Origin: Halicephalobus mephisto
Taxonomy: Eukaryota; Nematoda; Chromadorea; Rhabditida; Panagrolaimidae
NCBI GenBank assembly: GCA_009193035.1
Contig: SWDT01000077.1
Location: 1 to 64,000 of the forward strand
Length of the DNA stretch: 64,000 nt
Direction of reading: 5' to 3'
Shown: positions 1-11,831 of the stretch, piece after piece
How the letters are laid out: each line of letters starts with the position of its first letter
How positions within the stretch are numbered: the first letter of the stretch is position 1
The notes under the pieces: model-generated
What the model was told of the DNA's origin: nothing
Database searches by the model: none
The model's input: only the letters and a program-made list of their open reading frames with translations
Program-made: the position numbers and the translations under genes

Positions 1-95
1 ATTTTTATTTTTATTTTTATTTTTATTTTTATTTTTATTTTTATTTTTATTTTTATTTTTATTTTTATTTTTTTATTTTTATTTTTTTATTTTTG
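1..95. repeat. (ATTTTT)n simple repeat
   Basis: Uninterrupted six-base repeat of ATTTTT units with two length variants near its end. It starts at the window edge, so its full length is not visible. Confidence 0.95.
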
Positions 96-533
96 ACAAC
101 GATGGTTTCATAGATCTCGATATAGAAATCAAACTTGGTTTCGCGATTTTACAATTGCATACATTAGCTATTGTATTACTGTAGTAATGGTGAAATTGTG
201 GGAGATGATTTGATGACGCTCGGAAACTCTATGATCAAGCAGAAAATTGTTGGTTCCTACTGTCAGCAAATTCAAGGATGTTTATCTTAAAATAAGCACA
301 GAACAAAGAGAAGAAAAAGTTCTCGTTTGATGGAAGTCAAATTCGGACAAGTTCGGAGCTGGATTTTCTCAAAAACTGTCGCTTTGATAATACGGACCAG
401 TACTTTGTTTTATCAAAGTTAAAAATCAGAGTTCGAGGTCAAAGTTCAAATTTTTTAAGTTAAAATACAAATTATGAATCATGATCGAATTAGAGAAATC
501 TAGTTAAGTTTCAACTATCAATTTTGATAAAAA

Positions 534-795
534 AGATTTTTGAAATTAAAAAAATATGTTTTTTAAAATGAAAAATCAGAATTTCGACCTCGAATTTTGA
601 GTTTTAATTTAGATGAAATAGATTTTTGAAATTAAAAAAATATGTTTTTTAAAATGAAAAATCAGAATTTCGACCTCGAATTTTGAGTTTCAATTTAGAT
701 GAAATAGATTTTTGAAATTAAAAAAATATGTTTTTTAAAATGAAAAATCAAAATTTCGACCTCGAATTTTGAGTTTCAATTTTGATAAAAAAGAT
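534..795. repeat. 86-bp tandem repeat, three copies
   Basis: Three copies of an AT-rich unit with a constant spacing of 86 bases (the same TGAAATTAAA stretch recurs at 541, 627 and 713). Copies are nearly identical, so the array is recent. The rest of 96-1464 holds no recognisable gene. Homology to the region upstream of the second esterase begins at about position 1000. Confidence 0.85.
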
Positions 796-1464
796 CACAA
801 ACGTCGGCTGACTAGACGGAGCTTTGAACTTTTTTCTAGGCCATTGGCGGTTTAATTCCGTCTTTTATTTTTGTGGTTTAATTTCATCTTTTATGCTTAC
901 ACTATCGAAAAATTCATTATTGAAATTTATTATTTCATAGAATATGGATCTCTATAGCATATGCAAAAGTGGTTTTTAACACGGTTTGATCCCAATCAGG
1001 ATAGTGTTTAATAAATTTCGAACATTTTAAAATTTTATTAAATTTTGTTTTTTTCGAAATTTTATTAAATTTTGTTTTTTTCGAAATTTTGTTAAATTTT
1101 GTTTTTTTTTTTGAAATTTAAAGAAATTTTTGAATCTTTAAAAATCCATTCGGAACTTTCGGGATGAATATCTCAAATCTCAAGTTCTAAAAAATTCTAA
1201 AAATTTTTTTATTTTTTAATAATGAAGTTTTAAAATCAGTTTCTAAAATTTTTGAATTTTAAACTTTTGTGAAATGTTACAAAATTTTTGAACATATTAA
1301 TTTTTAGAAATATAATTCTGCATTATTGATCATCAGACCATCTGCTGCTGTCCAGTTCGGCTTTTCTGATAAGAACAATCAATGAAACAAAATTTACGCA
1401 TGTGGTTTGAAGTTTAATCTCTTATTTTACTTTTCTGTTCTGAGTTCTTCCGTCGATGTACTAA

Positions 1465-4359
1465 ATGAACTTAATATTTCTGTTATTAGCGATATATTTT
1501 ACATCCATAGAAGCTCGATTTGCTTTCCCCGGAGATCCAGTTTCTAAGGATGTTGAATCCGATTTCACCATCAGGAAAATCAGGTTTTTTATTTTCAATA
1601 AGTTATTTCAAATTACTATTGTCAACACTAGAAGCTTCCACAACATAGTGGAAGATTCTAGAATCTCTGAAAATCTCATAAAATCTTTAAAAATCAATAA
1701 CATTTTCGTAGGAAATTGGGATCAATATTTTACATTAAAAATTCTAAGATTTTAGAAGATTCTGGGAATTCATTTTGAACTCATTTCCTAACAAAATTAA
1801 CTTTTACTTTTTCGAATATTGTAATGTTTCAGTTCTGGTTATATTAGAGGAAGGACATTGACGACTGCAAAGGGAGTAACAGGCTATGTCTTCCTGTCCG
1901 TCCCCATCGCCGATCCCCCGGTTGGGTCGCTCAGGTTCAAGGCCCCTGTTCCTCGCACTCCCTGGCTCGGTCTCCTCAACACCACCGACTACTCCGTGTC
2001 CTGTTACTGGAACTCCTCCGCCACTTCCTACAATGCGGCGGACTTTGCAATGGACGAGGACTGTTTGCAAGTTCATATCTTCACGAACAGATACTGTCTG
2101 GAATCCGGGGGCTGTTCGGTGACTCTCTACATCCATGGAGGAGATTTCACTTATGGAAGTCCAATTCAATTTGATAAAAACGTTCTTATTGACAATTACA
2201 ACAATGTAACCAGAAATGTGGTTTTCGTGACAATGAACTTTAGACAAGCAGTTTTTGGAGTTCTCAATTTAAATTGGAAACTGGACCTCTCGATGGACAT
2301 GAATGTCGGACTTCACGGTGGGTATTCATATATCAATTAACCTTTATTTTTACATTTCAGACATTGTCCACGCTATGAAATGGATAAAGTCAGAAATCCG
2401 AACTTTTGGAGGCAACCCTGATAAACTGACTTTAATGGGTCATTCGGGAGGTGGAGTTGTCGCAAAATTGGTAATTTTTGTTTAGCTTTATTTCTTTCAC
2501 ATAAATGTTTCAGTTAGCTATGTCCCCTAAAACGAAAAATCTTGTTAATCAAATTATTTTGATGTCTGCAGTGACAGATTTTATCTTGTTCCATGACAAA
2601 AATCAACGAGCATCACGAGAAGCCGCTAGTGTACTGGGATGCGCCTTGTTCGGTCCCGATGACAACAACTGGAACGTTGTTCAGGAAGTCGAACAAGTCC
2701 TCCATTGTTTGAGAAATAAATCTGCAAAAGAACTTTCTGGTGTTCAAAAAATGATTGAAAGCGATTTTAAATTCAACTATCTCGCTAAAGATTATGGAAG
2801 GAACGCTGTGAGTTTTGATTTTTTCGAATTTTAATAATTTTCTTTAACTTTTGAATGTTTCACAGTTTTATAGTTGTTGCCAGATAGTGAAGATGTGATG
2901 GGGTTTGAAATGAACCCAATTCCTATATTATCTGGAACGGTTTCGAAAGAATATCTAAAATCCAAAGCGACGGTCGTCAATGGAGTCTTTGTGGATCAGA
3001 CGGAACTACGATACTGGTGTCAGAAAGCTCTGGCATTCGCTGGATATCCTGAAGTTACTGACAAAGTCATCATTACTTGCATGAAAGAATACAATACCAG
3101 TGAGTTTTATAAATGTCCCCAAAAAAATCCTTCCAGTTTTTTGGAGTTATTCATATATCAGTTTTAAGTCTAAATAATTTATAAATTTCAGCTTCTCGTT
3201 CGATGTACATTTACGACGACCCAGAAATTTACATTCCTACCAGAGTGTTCTTGGAAAATCACACAAAAAGAGGCGGGAAATGTTACTTGTATGAGTACAG
3301 TTACCCCGACATCGGCGGTGCTTATGTCCGTGGGCCTAACCAGTCACCATTTACTGCAGATGAATCTCCACATCATTCTCAAGAACTGGCCTATGTTGTC
3401 GGACAACATGTAGGGAACTTCACTGCCAAAGACGAGCAAGTTCAGTTTCTGCTGACTCAGATGCTGGTGGACTTCATGAATCACGGAACTCCTAAAACAA
3501 ACAACCGAAACTGGACAGAAATGGATCCGACAGTGGGGAACTACTTCAATATCGACTTCCCTGACCCTACTCTAGAATCCCCTGGATTAAAACCTGGATA
3601 TCATCAGAAAGGATATGATTTCTGGCATGTCTTGGTTCCTAGGTAAGTTTTTATTTTTAAATTTAAGAGCCATTTTGTGTAACTTTTGTCGTTTTTGCAT
3701 GGAAGCCTGGCACACATATCCTCATAATCCTGTAAAGAGTATTCAGAATGGGGTAATGGAACCCATAGATTCTGAATTTCGGGAGTTTAAAGGTCAACCC
3801 TCAATTCTGACGTCAGATTCAGAATCTACGAGTTCCATTACCCCATTCTGAATACTTTTTACAAGATTCTGAAGATAGTCATTTTTTCCTGTATGAGAAA
3901 AATGAAGTTATGTAAAATGGCTCTTAATTGAGGAAAAAATTGGTTTTTGATGAATTTTTTCATTTAGTTTTTAGAATTGTAATGTTTTTGGAGTTTTCTA
4001 AAAGCGCGTAAACTTAAAATTTTACAATTTTTGATTCGAAGTGGAAAGCTTTGGAAATTCATGTTGAGAAATTTTTTTTCTAAATTTTAAATATTTTTTA
4101 TAATGATTTTCTTTTTTGAAGAATTGCTGGTCCTCAATATATTCCATTTTCTGAAGATGATCGAGGTCCTGCCATAGATCCAAGACCACAACTTACAGAA
4201 AGCAGTGGTGGTAAAGAATACGAATCGAAGGATCATTCGGGCCTAAATTGGACAATTATGTTCTGGGTGGGGATCGGAATCATCGTGCTCCTGGCCGTCA
4301 GCCACGTGATTACTTGTTGCAAACTCAAGACTAAGAAGAAAGAGTATCAAAGTATCTGA
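1465..4359 (+). CDS. Type-B carboxylesterase, membrane anchored, tandem copy 1
   Basis: A secretory-pathway serine esterase of the cholinesterase/carboxylesterase family, predicted to sit on the cell surface. Seven exons: 1465-1583, 1833-2317, 2361-2470, 2514-2807, 2874-3099, 3192-3642 and 4122-4359; 640 aa. A signal peptide (about residues 1-17) is followed by the family entry motif (PPVGSLRF), an oxyanion HGGDF, the nucleophile elbow GHSGGG with Ser230, a candidate acidic residue Glu362 and the His473 motif HSQEL. The triad therefore looks intact, although the elbow reads GHSGG instead of the usual GxSAG. A single membrane segment (about 605-626) and a short basic tail end the protein, as in several nematode carboxylesterases. 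Exon lengths are identical to those of the copy at 9042-11750. The last intron is enlarged by a foldback element. A poly(A) signal AATAAA lies about 50 bases after the stop. The substrate cannot be told. Confidence 0.9.
3663..3927. mobile_element. Foldback MITE bounded by TTAA
   Basis: Inserted in the last intron of esterase copy 1. The ends are inverted repeats of TTAAGAGCCATTTTGTGTAAC and its near complement, and both termini are TTAA. Inside, a second inverted pair (ATTCAGAATGGGGTAATGGA and its complement) makes almost the whole 265-bp element self-complementary. The matching intron of copy 2 (11320-11512) lacks it. TTAA ends resemble piggyBac-type target sites, but no transposase is seen here, so the superfamily is inferred. 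Confidence 0.8.
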
Positions 4360-4440
4360 TAAAGTTTAGTCCGGATATGTCGAAAGTGGTTAAATTACAG
4401 TACTATGAATAAATGAGGAATGTTGGAAGTAAATTGAGTT

Positions 4441-4574
4441 TTATCCACAACAGGAAGTCGTCTGGAGTTTGTTGACGATGGCTTCTGATTCCTCTGCCTT
4501 CATGCAGCTGTTGCAGGTCTTCTGACAGATGATATCAACCAGCAGTTGTAGTTTCCTCTGATGCGTTATGAACA
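4441..4574 (-). pseudogene. Orphan copy of the last exon of the secreted ShK-domain gene
   Basis: This 134-base segment matches the terminal exon of the gene at 11832-15814 in length, frame and stop codon. It still encodes the second half of an ShK-type domain (CQKTCNSC) with only a few substitutions (for example Cys for Arg near the C-terminus). No other exon of that gene is found nearby. Similarity to the 11.8-kb locus stops at the splice acceptor (4575-4576). It is best read as a hitch-hiker of the esterase segmental duplication. Confidence 0.85.
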
Positions 4575-4576
4575 CT

Positions 4577-4620
4577 GATATAAGCATGTTGATTATGCTC
4601 AATTAGAATCAACATTTTTT
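4577..4620. repeat. Short hairpin resembling the MITE-B core
   Basis: Directly beyond the orphan exon lies CATGTTGATTATGCTCAATT followed by its partial inverse AGAATCAACAT. The same words occur in the foldback core at 51750-52045. It may be a fragment of that element at the duplication breakpoint. Confidence 0.4.
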
Positions 4621-5849
4621 GAATGTTCGAATTCAAATTAGTTCGAAATCGGCAGGTCTGCTTGAGACCTAATTTCTGTTTTATTTCATATTAGACAAAT
4701 TTTTTGTCTATTTTTCCAAAAAATCAATGATTATATCTTTTATTTGTTGGAAATTTCAAAGACTTGTTATTGAAATTGGGAACAGAAAGTAAAATTACAA
4801 TTTTTCGAGTAAAAAAAGTAATCCAAACTACTAAGCTACAAAATAAAATACCGTACCACGCTCGTAGTATTCTTCAACAGAACACAACAAAGAACTAGGA
4901 TAACAATTCTTAAAGTCAGTTCTCGCTGAATTTTATTTGGTTTTCTGTGGAGAATCCACTCCAAGTCTGGTTGGTGATAGTCAGATCAGAGAACTATTCT
5001 CTCTATGTCCCTAAATATGTATTTGAATAAAGATATTCGGGCTTCTGAATACTGTAGGAATCTACACTTGTTCATTTCCACCGTAATTGGACCAATCCCT
5101 TCAACAACAGAGTTACAGTATAAACTACAGATCGAATGACGAAAAAAGCTGTTGACTTTTGAAAATTTGAATTTCTCGACTTTTGAATTCGAATTAGTTT
5201 AATTTGATTTGAAACTTCGAATTCGACAGTTCTGACAACCATAATACTGAGATCAAAGATGAATGCCTCACCTTTAACCCCCGGATCGGGCAATAATTTA
5301 ATAAAATTTGGAACAAAAACAAGCATTATGTATGGAAAACAGAACTAAGGAAAGCAACGTGGTTTGATCACATGAGTCATTACTTGTGTTGTATCCGTCA
5401 CGCCGAGTGACCCACGTCTAGATGAGAAAGAAAAATAGTATAGAAAAGGTTTATTAAATAAATGCCTTAGGCACGGTACAAAAATATTATGTCGAACTCG
5501 ACATAAACAAACAACTCAACTTCCCGCCAAGAGAAACTGTATATCCTCTTGTCGGTGCTAAGGCAATCCGTTCGGGACCAAATGCTCCCCGTTGATGCTA
5601 AAAGAATCCATTCAGAACCAAGAGTTCTCTATCGGTTGCACTTCCCATTAAGGATGGATGCCCGATCCAACAACTTGAATGATAACAGTTCGGGAACGAA
5701 AATCTTCCATAAGCTAGATATGAATGGCTGTCTAAATATATTAACTAGAATGCTCTATAATCAAGAAATTCTTGTCATTATTTAAAAAAATATAGACATA
5801 AAAATGTTTCTGATTTCCTTCAGCGAGAATTTCCCCTAAATAACTAACA
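4621..5849. other. Spacer without a recognised gene
   Basis: No coding exon could be supported. The part from about 5380 to 5780 is richer in GC and non-repetitive, with a perfect palindrome (TATGTCGAACTCGACATA) near 5490. It could be a decayed mobile element, but no ORF or terminal repeat was identified. Confidence 0.4.
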
Positions 5850-6801
5850 AAAGGTCTTGGAAATCTTTTTCTTTTTCTTCAGCGTTTGTCCTGTGTGATG
5901 GCAGGGTCCGCTTTTCTTGCACGTTGCTGCCATTGGTCTCGATCATTGGCTTTGTCTGGATGTAGGCCTGCAGTCTTCATGTTTTTGTGTATTGTATCGG
6001 TCCATCGTTGCTTTGGACGTCCCCTTGGTCTCTTTCCTAATACTTCTAGCGTGCAGTCTGTCTTCGCGATCGTGTTTTCTTCTGCCCTGAGGATGTGACC
6101 GAACCATCTCAGTCGACTCTCTTGGAGTTTCTCAGCGATCAGGACTACTTCATATCTCTGTCGGATGTCTTCGTTGTGGACGTGATCCCTTCTAGTGATT
6201 CCGGAAGTCCATCGTAGCATCTTTGTTTCCATGACGCTAAGCCGTCATCCCATGTCTTTCGTCGCTGGCCAACACTCGGCGCCATATATGGCAACTGGCC
6301 GGATGACGGTCCGGTAGATCATGGACTTCAGACAGTCCTTAATCTTACCGTCGCAGAGGACACTGGTTGTCGCTCTCCATTTGGCCCAGGCTGCGTTGAT
6401 GCGTGAGGTGGCTTCGAAGTGGAGTGAGCCATCGTTTGAGATAGTTGTGCCGAGGTACTTGAACTTTGCTGTTCGCGGAAGGTTGATTCCGTTAACACTG
6501 ATCATTCCATGTTCGTTGACGTCAGTCGTCAAAAGCTCCATCTTCTTTACGTTAAATCGGAGGTCATAACATGCGAATTGGTCATTCAGGTCTGAACTTG
6601 TTCTTGCAAATCATCTTTGTTACTCGAAGCGAACATGATGTCGTCTTTCTTTTCCTTCCACCTCCACCACTTCGTTCTGGGGGGTCCGGTTTGGCCACCA
6701 TATCGCTTCGGCTGTCCGATGCATATCGTGCAGATGAGTGGGCGATGTTGTGTTGTAACCGTCTCTTATGGGATGACTTTGGAACGAAAGGTCTTGGAAA
6801 T
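5850..6801 (-). mobile_element. 5'-truncated RTE-like non-LTR retrotransposon with target-site duplication
   Basis: The minus strand encodes the C-terminal part of an RTE-clade reverse transcriptase: DDIMFASS, then the FKYLGTTIS, YGAECWPATK, METKMLRW and RGRPKQRW motifs, ending at 5879. The frame is broken by one TGA (at 6245, in a position that reads Arg in related elements) and by a frameshift near 6585, so it is dead. A 15-base direct repeat, AAAGGTCTTGGAAAT, occurs at 5850-5864 and 6787-6801 and looks like the target-site duplication. It limits the insertion to about 0.92 kb. The last 130 bases at the 5' end do not look like reverse transcriptase and may come from an abortive or chimeric integration. 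Confidence 0.85.
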
Positions 6802-6955
6802 AAAGAACTAAAAGACCAACTAGTCTAGATAGCATTAGTATATTCAATTCCTGGCTTGAAGTTAAGTAGTTCTACGAGTCTTATAAAAATAAAAGCAGTA
6901 ATCAAAGTAGGACTAAGTTACATTATGGAGTTTCGATGTGTGGTTTGGAAATCAT

Positions 6956-7051
6956 CTTAGGGAGCTTGCCTAAAATATGTAAGACTTACAGGGGGGAGGG
7001 GTCCCAGAAAAGCACCATATAAGCCTTACATATTTTAAACAAGCTCTCTTA
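6956..7051. repeat. Small inverted-repeat element (about 95 bp)
   Basis: Arms of GGGAGCTTGCCTAAAATATG and the complementary CATATTTTAAACAAGCTCTC flank a short GC-rich loop (AGGGGGGAGGGG). This is a hairpin MITE or palindromic repeat with no coding capacity. Confidence 0.65.
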
Positions 7052-7237
7052 GTGAAAGATCCAAATCAGGCATCAATATCAATACCCATTGTGTTCTGTT
7101 GAAGAAAGCTTGAAACAATCTAAAATTTTAGTATAGTGGAGTAATTAGACGATCTCAAATTTTCTTCACAGATGTCTGTACGAAGGGGAAGTACCTGTCG
7201 TAGAAAGCGAGAAGACTCCCAGCACGAAAATCCCTGA

Positions 7238-7390
7238 AATGCAAGAACTCAGCTTGCGCACCAATTTGCGATGGGAAGATCAGCACTTCAGAAGTTAGAA
7301 AGAAACGACGAAGCTGAATTACCAGAAGTTGTTGATAAATATATTTGTACTGTTGATCGCCTGAATAAAGCGAAGAGTAAGGAGTCGTGA
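7238..7390 (+). other. Coding-like orphan ORF
   Basis: An open frame between an upstream in-frame TGA and a TGA stop at 7388-7390, with an internal ATG at 7271 (40 codons from there). Its base composition and residues (for example RSALQKLERNDEAELP) look more protein-like than the surroundings. No family was recognised and no splice partners were found, so it may be a relic exon of a duplicated or transposed gene. Confidence 0.3.
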
Positions 7391-7879
7391 AGGACTTATC
7401 AATTAAGGGAATAAGTCGGATTCCCTTACAGTACCAAAAGATCGCTCCTTATCTGGTCTCGGCCAGTGCGACGGAAGATACAATAAGCCGTTGTTTGCCA
7501 AACCGCTCTTTACAAAATATCGGAAATGACAAGAATTAACGGAACTATTACAGTAAAACTTTTTACTTTGTTTTGCATTTTTATTTTCTTGTATGAAAGA
7601 AAACAGCAAAGTATTCATCAATTACAAAAACACTCATTGTAATAGTCGGTAATTTTAATATTCAACATGGTCTCGATTATTGTGTTTTATCTGGATCATG
7701 AATGCTTTAAACTTCTACGATAGAATCCTCACGTAAGTGTTCTTAACGAGACTCAATATTTAACAAAAATGGACATAATAGGAAGTGTTAAGATAGAAAT
7801 AGGAAGAATGTCACTAATCTTCACTGAATGATAAGGAAAAGACGATAACTATATCTTATACCGACAAAGACAACCGAGG

Positions 7880-8410
7880 GTCTTTCTCATGCCCTACAGT
7901 ACTCCACGGTCCCTGATATCTAGGCCATCTTTTCGGGTGCTCTCTTTGTAGTATAGTTTCCGTCCCAGCAGTAACATAGATCTTCTGAAATCACACCTAA
8001 TTGAAGACTACCAACACTTAACAGCTCCTGACCACAGTTTTCACATTATCTAATTCTAACTCAGCATAATCATGATAGGATTGCAATCTAACAAAAGATT
8101 GATCGTAACTGAATGTAATCAACGTGTTTGGACTATGTTTGTTTCCAGTTAAAAAAATATTAGTACATTGATTACATTCAATTGGAATCAATCTTGTTTT
8201 GGATTCCAATCCTGTCATTGATTACATTCAGTTAAGATCTAATAATGTAGAAACTGCGGTCAGGAGCTGTTACGTATTGATTGAATTCAGTTAGGCGTGA
8301 TTTGAGAAGATCTATGTTACTGCTGGGACGGAAACTATACTACAAAGAGAGCACCCGAAAAGATGGCCTAGATATCAGGGACCGTGAAGTACTGTAGGGC
8401 ATGAGTGAGG
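7880..8410. mobile_element. Foldback MITE, family B, full copy
   Basis: Long terminal inverted repeats (about 120 bases) start CTCATGCCCTACAGTACTCC at 7886 and end with the complement at 8405. They include words such as CTGATATCTAGGCCATCTTT and CCGTCCCAGCAGTAACATAG. The interior (about 8020-8260) is itself an imperfect hairpin of TGATTACATTCAGTT-type repeats. No ORF for a transposase is seen. Related pieces occur at 51745-52045 and 58918-59145. Confidence 0.8.
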
Positions 8411-9041
8411 TTCTCTGCGTTAAGTGCTAAGATTCTCATTAAATTGTATCTGTGTCATATTGTGTCAGTAAAGAATTATATATCTGTTTTCTATCTTAAT
8501 AGAAATGAAATTTTATACATTTATTCCATTTTTCTCATTCCAAAAGAGCATTCCACAAAAACAAAATACAGCCTCTCAATCAGAATTTTAAGACCTTCAA
8601 AATGACATACGTCTTCAAAAAACCACCTTCACTAGAGTCCACTTTTTTGTTAAATTGAAGATGCAAAATTTCAACTTCAAATCCTGATAATCGACTTTGA
8701 CAATACCCAGCACTGATTGCAATAAGGATAGTGTTTGGTAAATTAGCAATATTTGAAAATTTTATAAAAACTTAATTTTTCTAAAACTTCACGAAATTTT
8801 CGGAATAACCATCTAAAATATCGAATTCGAAAAATTCAATCGGAAGGAATTGTTCGAAAACATTGATTTTTGATTTCTAAAAGCAATATAATTCTGTATT
8901 ATTGATCATCAGACCATCTGCTGCTGTCCAGTTTGGTTTTTCTGATAAAAATAATCAACGGAAAAGTGTGTACGTATGTAATTTTGAGGGTTAACTTGTT
9001 ATTTTACTTTTCTGTTCTGAGTTCTTCCGTCGATGTACTAA
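8411..9041. other. Upstream region of esterase copy 2
   Basis: No gene seen. From about 8710 on it is recognisably similar to the region upstream of copy 1 (from about 1000), including the shared TTGATCATCAGACCATCTGC just before the start. It therefore probably contains the duplicated promoter. Confidence 0.5.
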
Positions 9042-11750
9042 ATGAACTTAATATTTTTATTATTAGCGATATATTTTACATCCATAGAAGCTCGATTTGT
9101 TTTCCCCGGAGATCCGGTTTCTAAGGATGTTCAATCCGATTTCACCATCAGGAAAATCAGGTTTTTTATTTTCAATAAGTTATTTCGAATTACTATTGTC
9201 AACACTAGAAACTCCCACAACCTAATTCAAAATTCGAAAATTTTACAGAAACTTCTGGAGCTTTCCAAGATTTACTCAAAACTTGAACTTAACATATTAA
9301 ACTGAAAATTCTAGGAGTTTTTAGAATGTTTTAGAAAGTCATCTCGAGAAAATTTTGTAAATAGTATATATTTTGATTTTTATAACAATTTGATTTAAAA
9401 CCAATCGTTAGATTAAGATTATAAATGCTAGACTGTTTAGGAAATTTCTCTTAAGTGAGCTTTGTAAAACCTTGTTTTTTACTTTTTCGAATATTGTAAT
9501 GTTTCAGTTCTGGTTATATTAGAGGAAGGAAATTGACGACTGCAAAGGGGGTAACAGGCTATGTCTTCCTATCCATCCCTATCGCCGATCCCCCAGTTGG
9601 GTCGCTCAGGTTCAAGGCCCCTGTTCCTCGCACTCCCTGGCTCGGTCTCCTCAACACCACCGACTACTCCGTGTCCTGTTATTGGAACTCCTCCGCCACT
9701 TCCTACAATGCGGCGGACTTTGCGATGGACGAAGACTGTTTACAAGTTCATATCTTCACGAACAGATACTGTCTGAAATCCGGGGGCTGTTCGGTGACTC
9801 TCTACATCCATGGAGGAGATTTTGCTTATGGAAGCCCAATGCAATTTGATAAAAACGTTCTTATTGACAATTACAACAATGTAACCAGAAATGTGGTTTT
9901 CGTGACAGTGAACTTTAGACAAGCAGTTTTTGGTATTCTTAATTTAAATTGGAAACTGGACCTCTCGATGGACATGAATGTCGGACTTCACGGTGGGTAT
10001 TCATATATCAATTAACCTTTATTTTCACATTTCAGATATTGTCCACGCTATGAAATGGATAAAGTCAGAAATCCGAACTTTTGGAGGCAACCCTGATAAA
10101 CTGACTTTAATGGGTCATTCAGGAGGTGGACTTATCGTAAAATTGGTAATTTCTGTTAGGTTTATTTTTTCACGTAAACTTTTCAGTTAGCTATGTCCCC
10201 TAAGGCGAAAAATCTGGTTAATCAAGGGATTTCGATGTCTGGAGCGACAGAAACCATTTTGTTCTATGATCAAAATCAACGAGCATCACGAGAAGCCGCT
10301 AGAGTACTGGGATGCGCCTTGTTCGGTCCCGATGACAACAACTGGAACGTTGTTCAGGAAGTCGAACAAGTCCTCCATTGTTTGAGAAATAAATCTGCAA
10401 AAGAAATTTCTGACGTTCAGAAAGTTGTTGAAACAAGTTTCGTTTTTCGTTATATCGCCAGAGATTCCGGACGGAATGCTGTAAGTTGTTATTTTTCCAA
10501 ATTTTAATTTTTTAACTTTTCTTAAATTTTAATTTTCAATACTTTTGCAGTTGGTGCCAGACAGTGTAGAAGTAATGGCATCTGAAATGAATCCGATTCC
10601 GTTTTTGGCAGGAACGGTTTCGAAAGAGTACCTAGAATCAAAAGCAACGGTCGTCAGTGGAGTCTTTGTGGATCAGACGGAACTACGGTACTGGTGTCAG
10701 AAAGCTCTGGTATTCGCTGGATATCCTGAAGTCACTGACAAAGTCATCATTACTTGCATGAAAGAATACAATACGAGTCAGTTTTATAAATATCCCCAAA
10801 AAAATCCTTCCAGTTTTTTGAAGTTATTCATATATCAGTTTTAAGTCTAAATAATTTATAAATTTCAGCTTCTCGTTCGATGTACATTTACGACGACCCA
10901 GAACTGTACATTCCTACCAGAGTGTTCTTGGAAGACCACACAAAAAGAGGCGGGAAATGTTACTTGTATGAGTACAGTTACCCCGACATTGGCGGTGCTT
11001 ATGTCCGTGGGCCTAACTTGCCTCCACTTACTGCAGATGAATCTCCACATCATTCTCAAGAACTGGCCTACGTTGTCGGACAACATATAGGGAACTTCAC
11101 TGCCAAAGACGAGCAAGTTCAGTTTCTGCTGACTCAGATGCTGGTGGACTTCATGAATCACGGAACTCCTAAAACAAACGACCGAAACTGGACAGAAATG
11201 GATCCGACAGTGGGGAACTACTTCAATATCGACTTCCCTGATCCTACTCTAGAATCCCCTGGATTAAAACCTGGATATCATCAGAAAGGATATGATTTTT
11301 GGCATGTCTTGGTTCCTAGGTAAGTTTTTGATGACTTTCTTTCTTCATAATTTTAGAGCTAATTTTGATTTGTTTGATCTTTAGACAACCATGTGAGCAC
11401 AAAATCTCAATGGTTTATATTTCAACTTGAGAGTTTTAGAAACTCGCGTTGAACTATGTGCGAAATTTTTCTAGGAAATATTTTTTAATTTTGGTAATTT
11501 TCATTTTTGAAGAATTGCTGGTCCTCAATATATTCCACTCTCTGAAGACGATGCAGATGTCGAAATAGGTCCGGAGTCACTTGGCGCAGGAAGCAGTGGT
11601 GGTAAAGAATACAAATCGAAGGATCATTCGGGCCTAAATTGGACAATTATGTTCTGGGTGGGGATCGGAATCATCGTGCTCCTGGCCGTCAGCCACGTGA
11701 TTACTTGTTGCAAACTCAAGACTAAGAAGAAAGAGTATCAAAGTATCTGA
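9042..11750 (+). CDS. Type-B carboxylesterase, membrane anchored, tandem copy 2
   Basis: Paralogue of the gene at 1465-4359, with the same seven-exon structure and the same exon lengths: 9042-9160, 9508-9992, 10036-10145, 10187-10480, 10551-10776, 10869-11319 and 11513-11750; 640 aa. It keeps the signal peptide, HGGDF, GHSGGG (Ser230), a Glu at the acid position, the HSQEL histidine motif and the C-terminal membrane anchor. Most differences are single residues. The densest divergence is in the stretch around residues 240-260 and in the stalk just before the membrane segment (about 571-590), where copy 2 has a more acidic sequence. It converges on the secreted ShK gene, with only 81 bases between stop codons; a poly(A) signal (AATAAA) lies in that gap. 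Retained frame and motifs suggest both copies are functional. Confidence 0.9.
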
Positions 11751-11831
11751 TAAAGTTTAGTCCAGATATGTCGAAAGTGGTTAAATTACAGTACTATGAA
11801 TAAATGAGGAATGTTGGAAGTAAATTGAGTT

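Noticed and set aside
1804..2247. Long minus-strand ORF antisense to esterase copy 1
   Set aside because: Shadow of the coding exon 1833-2317; no family resemblance and no counterpart of equal length in copy 2.
5390..5780. Possible LTR or second retroelement in the GC-richer spacer
   Set aside because: No matching terminal repeat, primer-binding site or protein motif could be identified.
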